NCBI GenBank assembly: GCA_015501585.1
Contig: JADNRY010000020.1
Location: 186,001 to 250,000 of the forward strand
DNA: 64,000 nt
From: Rhodocollybia butyracea
Lineage: Eukaryota; Basidiomycota; Agaricomycetes; Agaricales; Omphalotaceae
Reading direction: 5' to 3'
The notes under the pieces: model-generated
What the model was told of the DNA's origin: nothing
The model's input: only the letters and a program-made list of their open reading frames with translations
Databases searched by the model: none
Shown: positions 60,927 through 64,000 of the stretch, piece after piece
How the letters are laid out: every line of letters starts with the position of its first letter
How positions within the stretch are numbered: the stretch's first letter is position 1
Translations under genes and position numbers: made by a program

Positions 60927-62335
60927 ATGTCCTCTGGTCCTCCTACTCTTCCCACGGGAGTTATCTTGGGACTGAAAGTAATTCTAATCGATATCTTGGT
61001 CGAATCTTTGTGGCTTGGCAAGTGGTGTTTTTCACTACTTAGGCTCCTTTTGACATGACACACACATTTTTTTAACTTTAGGTGTTCAAGGAGTGGTTAC
61101 CGTCATTGGGATTTACCTACTTTGGTGCGTATCACTAAAACGCTAAAACGCAGAATGGTTTTTCATATCATTATTGCCACCTTGTTGCCAACTAAAACTA
61201 AAGCTCACGGGGTCAAACCAAATCATTTGGGAACAGATTCCTTATTGGGATCATATTGTTCCTATTCTTCTCGTCTACTTGCTCCTTGTCTTTGATTACC
61301 TGGGACTATATGAACAGGGTGGATGGATTTAATGGCATATACGACGCAACACCAATCATCAACAAAGTGAATATAATAACAATGGTGTTTCAACGCCTCT
61401 CGGCAAGTTCATAATTAACCTTTGTCTTCCTCCCTTGTTTTTCTGAACTTGCCAAATGCTTGTTAGTACTTTATCAGTGACAGCATTGTAGTGTGGAGGG
61501 CCTGGCTGTTGTGGAATCGCAATGTATTTGTCAAGATGTTGCTCGTGGTCTGCCTTATGGGCACAATTAGTACGTCGGGTTTGGGTAAAACAAAGACCAA
61601 TACCAATAGCTCTTCCTTAGCCGCTTCTTTCGTTCAAGGGGCTTTGTCAGTACACCAACAAATCAGACAGACTGGTGGTGTCTCGATTGGATCTGGACTA
61701 TTTTCTTTGATGTTCAGTATCCCACTTTTATTCACCAACCTTGCCTCTACTACTCTCATTGCGGCCAAGATTTGGTAAGTACGTTGGCTTTGAACTAGCA
61801 AGTCCTGTATGCTCACACCTGTGACAGGGAATATCGTCGTGACATCCTGAACCAGCTTTCAACCTCAAAAACTCGGGTATTTGGCGTTCTTCTCATCCTT
61901 TTAGAAAGTAGTGTACTTTACTGCATCTTCTGGGTATGCAATAGGTGCCACTTCTGGTTATCCATTCTTTGACTGATGCTTGTTGTAACCCAGATCCTTG
62001 CTCTGCTGTCAGTGTTTCCAGATATTATTACACCAATTGGATTATCAGCGATAATGGGTAGCCTGCCATATGTGACTGTAAGAGTCCTGAAGTAATTTTT
62101 AGTATTTTACTCTTGTGACTAATCATTCTTACAGGCAATATATCCTGTGATGATTGTGGTCCTTGTCACCCTTGGCAAGAATAACTATGGCTCAACCATC
62201 CAGGCAACAGCAAACACAACTGTCATGCGCTTCAACCATACAACTACTGCTACTGTGAATAGTGATTTTTATGATCCTGAAAATTTCCACCCCAAGAAAA
62301 GGTTATCTGGGGATCATCGTTCTTCCTCTTCGTAA
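60927..62335 (+). CDS. 7-TM Agaricomycete membrane protein (receptor-like)
   Basis: Multi-exon integral membrane protein with about seven hydrophobic helices. Start MSSGPPTLPTGVILGLKVIL; the first intron (61018-61081) has a GC donor (GCAAGT...TTAG) and joins ESLWLG to VQGVVTVIGIYLL. Later exons read FGNRFLIGIILFLFFSSTCS, YFISDSIVVWRAWLLWNRN, FSLMFSIPLLFTNLASTTLIAAKIWEYRRD, VFGVLLILLESSVLYCIFWI and ILALLSVFPDIITPIGL. The YxxSDxIVVWRAWLLW and TNLxSTTLIAxKxWxYRR motifs typify a large, unnamed Agaricomycete 7-TM family sometimes called GPCR-like. The tail is hydrophilic (FHPKKRLSGDHRSSSS). No ligand is known. Confidence 0.75.
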
Positions 62336-62685
62336 CAGCTCTGAGAATTCCGTAGCATGACCATGACCTTACTTAGAGGAAAACTACGCTGTAGCATAAT
62401 GCACTAACTGTAACATCTTTGATCTACCACCCTGAGTACACTGCACCGTGTGCAGTAGTCCTGAGCACCAGCGGAGTCGAACTGGGTCTTTTGTGAAACA
62501 CTTGGACCTGTAAGTTACAAACTATGCTTAACTTCTATCAACCTTTTTACAATGCATAATACATATTATATACATCGAGTCTCATTAGTAGCAACTCCTA
62601 GTACCACGCTCAATAAGGAAGAAATCAAGAACCATAAAGCTCATGGTAATTCACAGGCAAACAGCCATGCTACAGAAAATCGAAC
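62336..62685. other. Convergent intergenic, no gene seen
   Basis: 350 bp between the 3' ends of the 7-TM gene and the hydrolase gene. Confidence 0.4.
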
Positions 62686-63877
62686 CTAGTGCTCTCCTCC
62701 GTTCAAGTACACCTGCAGCGTCCTCTTCGGCTCATCCCAATGAGGCTGAAGGAATAAGTATCGGCATCAATGGTGAAGAAATTGAAAAAGACATACAAAG
62801 TGATTGAAACCATGAATTAGTTCGCAATGAATGGAGTCTCCGCGTTCCTTGACCTCGTCTTCAACCTTCCAAAATACGGCTGGTCCCAAGGACGGACTAA
62901 CGTCGCCGCTGAAGTACGAGACCTTCATTCTAGAGAACTTGGCACGGACATTCGGGTCAAAAACTGCTTTGTTGAAGCTGACTAGGAATTGAGCCTTGAA
63001 ATTAATCCAAGAAGCATCGAGTAACGTAGCAGGGCCAGAGAAAAAGTTTTTTTTGACCTGCTCCTCCGACATGTTGAAAATTGTTGGTGGGCGGAAGGTA
63101 GCAGGGATGATGTAAGAGAGTGAATCAAGGTCGCGTTTGGAGAGGTCGGAGTGTTTGAAATAGCCGGTTATCCATTGATTGAAGGCGGGCATTCGCAGCT
63201 CTTCAGGAAGAGATGTATCGAGGAGGGGAACCCAGTGTTTGGTCGGGGGATCGAAGCCAAGGACCTCAGATGGAGGTTCTAAAGCAACGTGAAATGGAAG
63301 CATGTTTTCAATCACAGAAAAATAAACTGACCATGTATGACTAGCCTACGAATGCACCTGGAAAAGCGGGAATGGACATTCGAAGGGAGAGTGTCCGCAT
63401 ATGCAATGGCAGCGATAGAGACTGCATTTCCAAGAGACCAACCAATCAAGATGGCACCTCCGGTTCTTCCATCTGGCGAAATGGGTGGTAGCTGATACTT
63501 TTGAGAGAAGGAATCGATGAAGAGGGCAATTTCATGTCCGCGTTCAGACAAAAACACGGTTTTTTGCTTTTCAGTTCCTTTAATGAGGATGCTCACTTCA
63601 TCGCTGGAGTATGCGGTTGTAGACCCATAACTGCGACGGTTGATGGAGACGAAGCGAATGCCAGCAGCCGGAGCTATAGCATGTATCTGGTCAAAAATGT
63701 CTATGAGAAATTTAGTTCTACTACACCAGATCGAAGAAAGCAATCCAACTCACGGGCGGTTGATCCCAGGCCTGGAATGGCAAAGATAGTGGTGTATGAC
63801 GCATTAGATGGCTTCCCAGTGTCAATGTAAGAAAAGGACACAGTTGAACTGATGGACAGAGACTCTAGGGGGATCAT
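62686..63877 (-). CDS. Alpha/beta hydrolase
   Basis: Alpha/beta-fold hydrolase in three or more exons. Start MIPLESLSISSTVSFSYIDTG, then TTIFAIPGLGST (oxyanion-hole side), intron, HIFDQIHAIAPAAGIRFVSINRRSYGST and the nucleophile elbow GGAILIGWSLGNAVS (G-W-S-L-G). The cap region contains YIIPATFRPPTIF. The catalytic His is in ELIHGFNHF; the last exon adds PHWDEPKRTLQVYLNGGEH before the stop (62686-62688). The RRSYGST and HGxNH context resembles the epoxide-hydrolase/esterase group; the acid residue probably lies near YFSGDVSPSLGP. It sits at the right edge of the UbiA-reductase group; involvement is possible but unproven. Confidence 0.83.
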
Positions 63878-64000
63878 AGCAGCAGTGGGGTGAGCTTCAA
63901 TGTAGCACGAAGTAAATAGCTGGAGTCTGGCTTTTCAACGTACAAGTATCGTACAAGTATTTAAGTTCGAAGGCTTAAACTTGAATTCAATGACTGCTTG

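Overview
The window is nuclear DNA of a filamentous fungus, most likely a mushroom-forming basidiomycete (Agaricomycetes). Genes are split by many 46-65 nt introns, and intergenic gaps are mostly short. Several families are typical of Agaricomycetes: UbiA-type membrane prenyltransferase/cyclase, adenylate-forming reductase, APH-like kinase copies, an F-box protein and a 7-TM receptor-like protein. No rRNA, tRNA, CRISPR array or bacterial operon was seen. Gene models were built by hand from splice signals and protein-family motifs; internal exon borders are firm only where positions are given.

Left part (1-16.5 kb): the 3' end of SDHAF2, an Ish1-repeat protein, two decayed APH-like kinase copies on the minus strand with a 105-nt poly(T) run, an intact DHA1-type MFS transporter, a GRGG-repeat (DUF3602/Par32-like) protein, a Zn2Cys6 transcription factor and a class I histone deacetylase.

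Middle part (16.7-41.6 kb): a probable 840-bp DNA transposon with terminal inverted repeats. It is followed by four further APH-like copies, of which only one (20201-21163) looks intact. Among them sit a TMEM170-like membrane protein and RPB10, transcribed divergently. Duplicated fragments of the MFS gene (2.2 kb) and of the HDAC 3' end (23.9 kb) lie next to APH copies, so this area has been reshuffled by segmental duplication. Then come housekeeping genes: a TPR protein with an in-frame stop, an ALY/REF mRNA-export factor divergent from a 6-phosphofructo-2-kinase, an NCS1 nucleobase permease, a nuclear protein with a KEN degron, a Ran1-like Ser/Thr kinase and an F-box protein.

Right part (41.6-64 kb): accessory metabolism. 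A tandemly duplicated acetoin-reductase-like SDR (second copy frameshifted) is followed by another SDR, an aldo-keto reductase, a UbiA-type prenyltransferase/terpene cyclase, a three-domain adenylate-forming reductase (A-T-R), a 7-TM protein and an alpha/beta hydrolase. UbiA, carboxylic acid reductase, AKR and SDR together look like a small meroterpenoid or prenyl-aryl aldehyde/alcohol cluster. I do not recognise it as a described one, and its product is unknown.

Five introns need GC-AG splicing to keep known protein families in frame, including one directly after the RPB10 start codon. Several otherwise good genes carry single-base lesions (PFK2 C-terminus, TPR gene, second SDR) that are either real decay or base-call errors.
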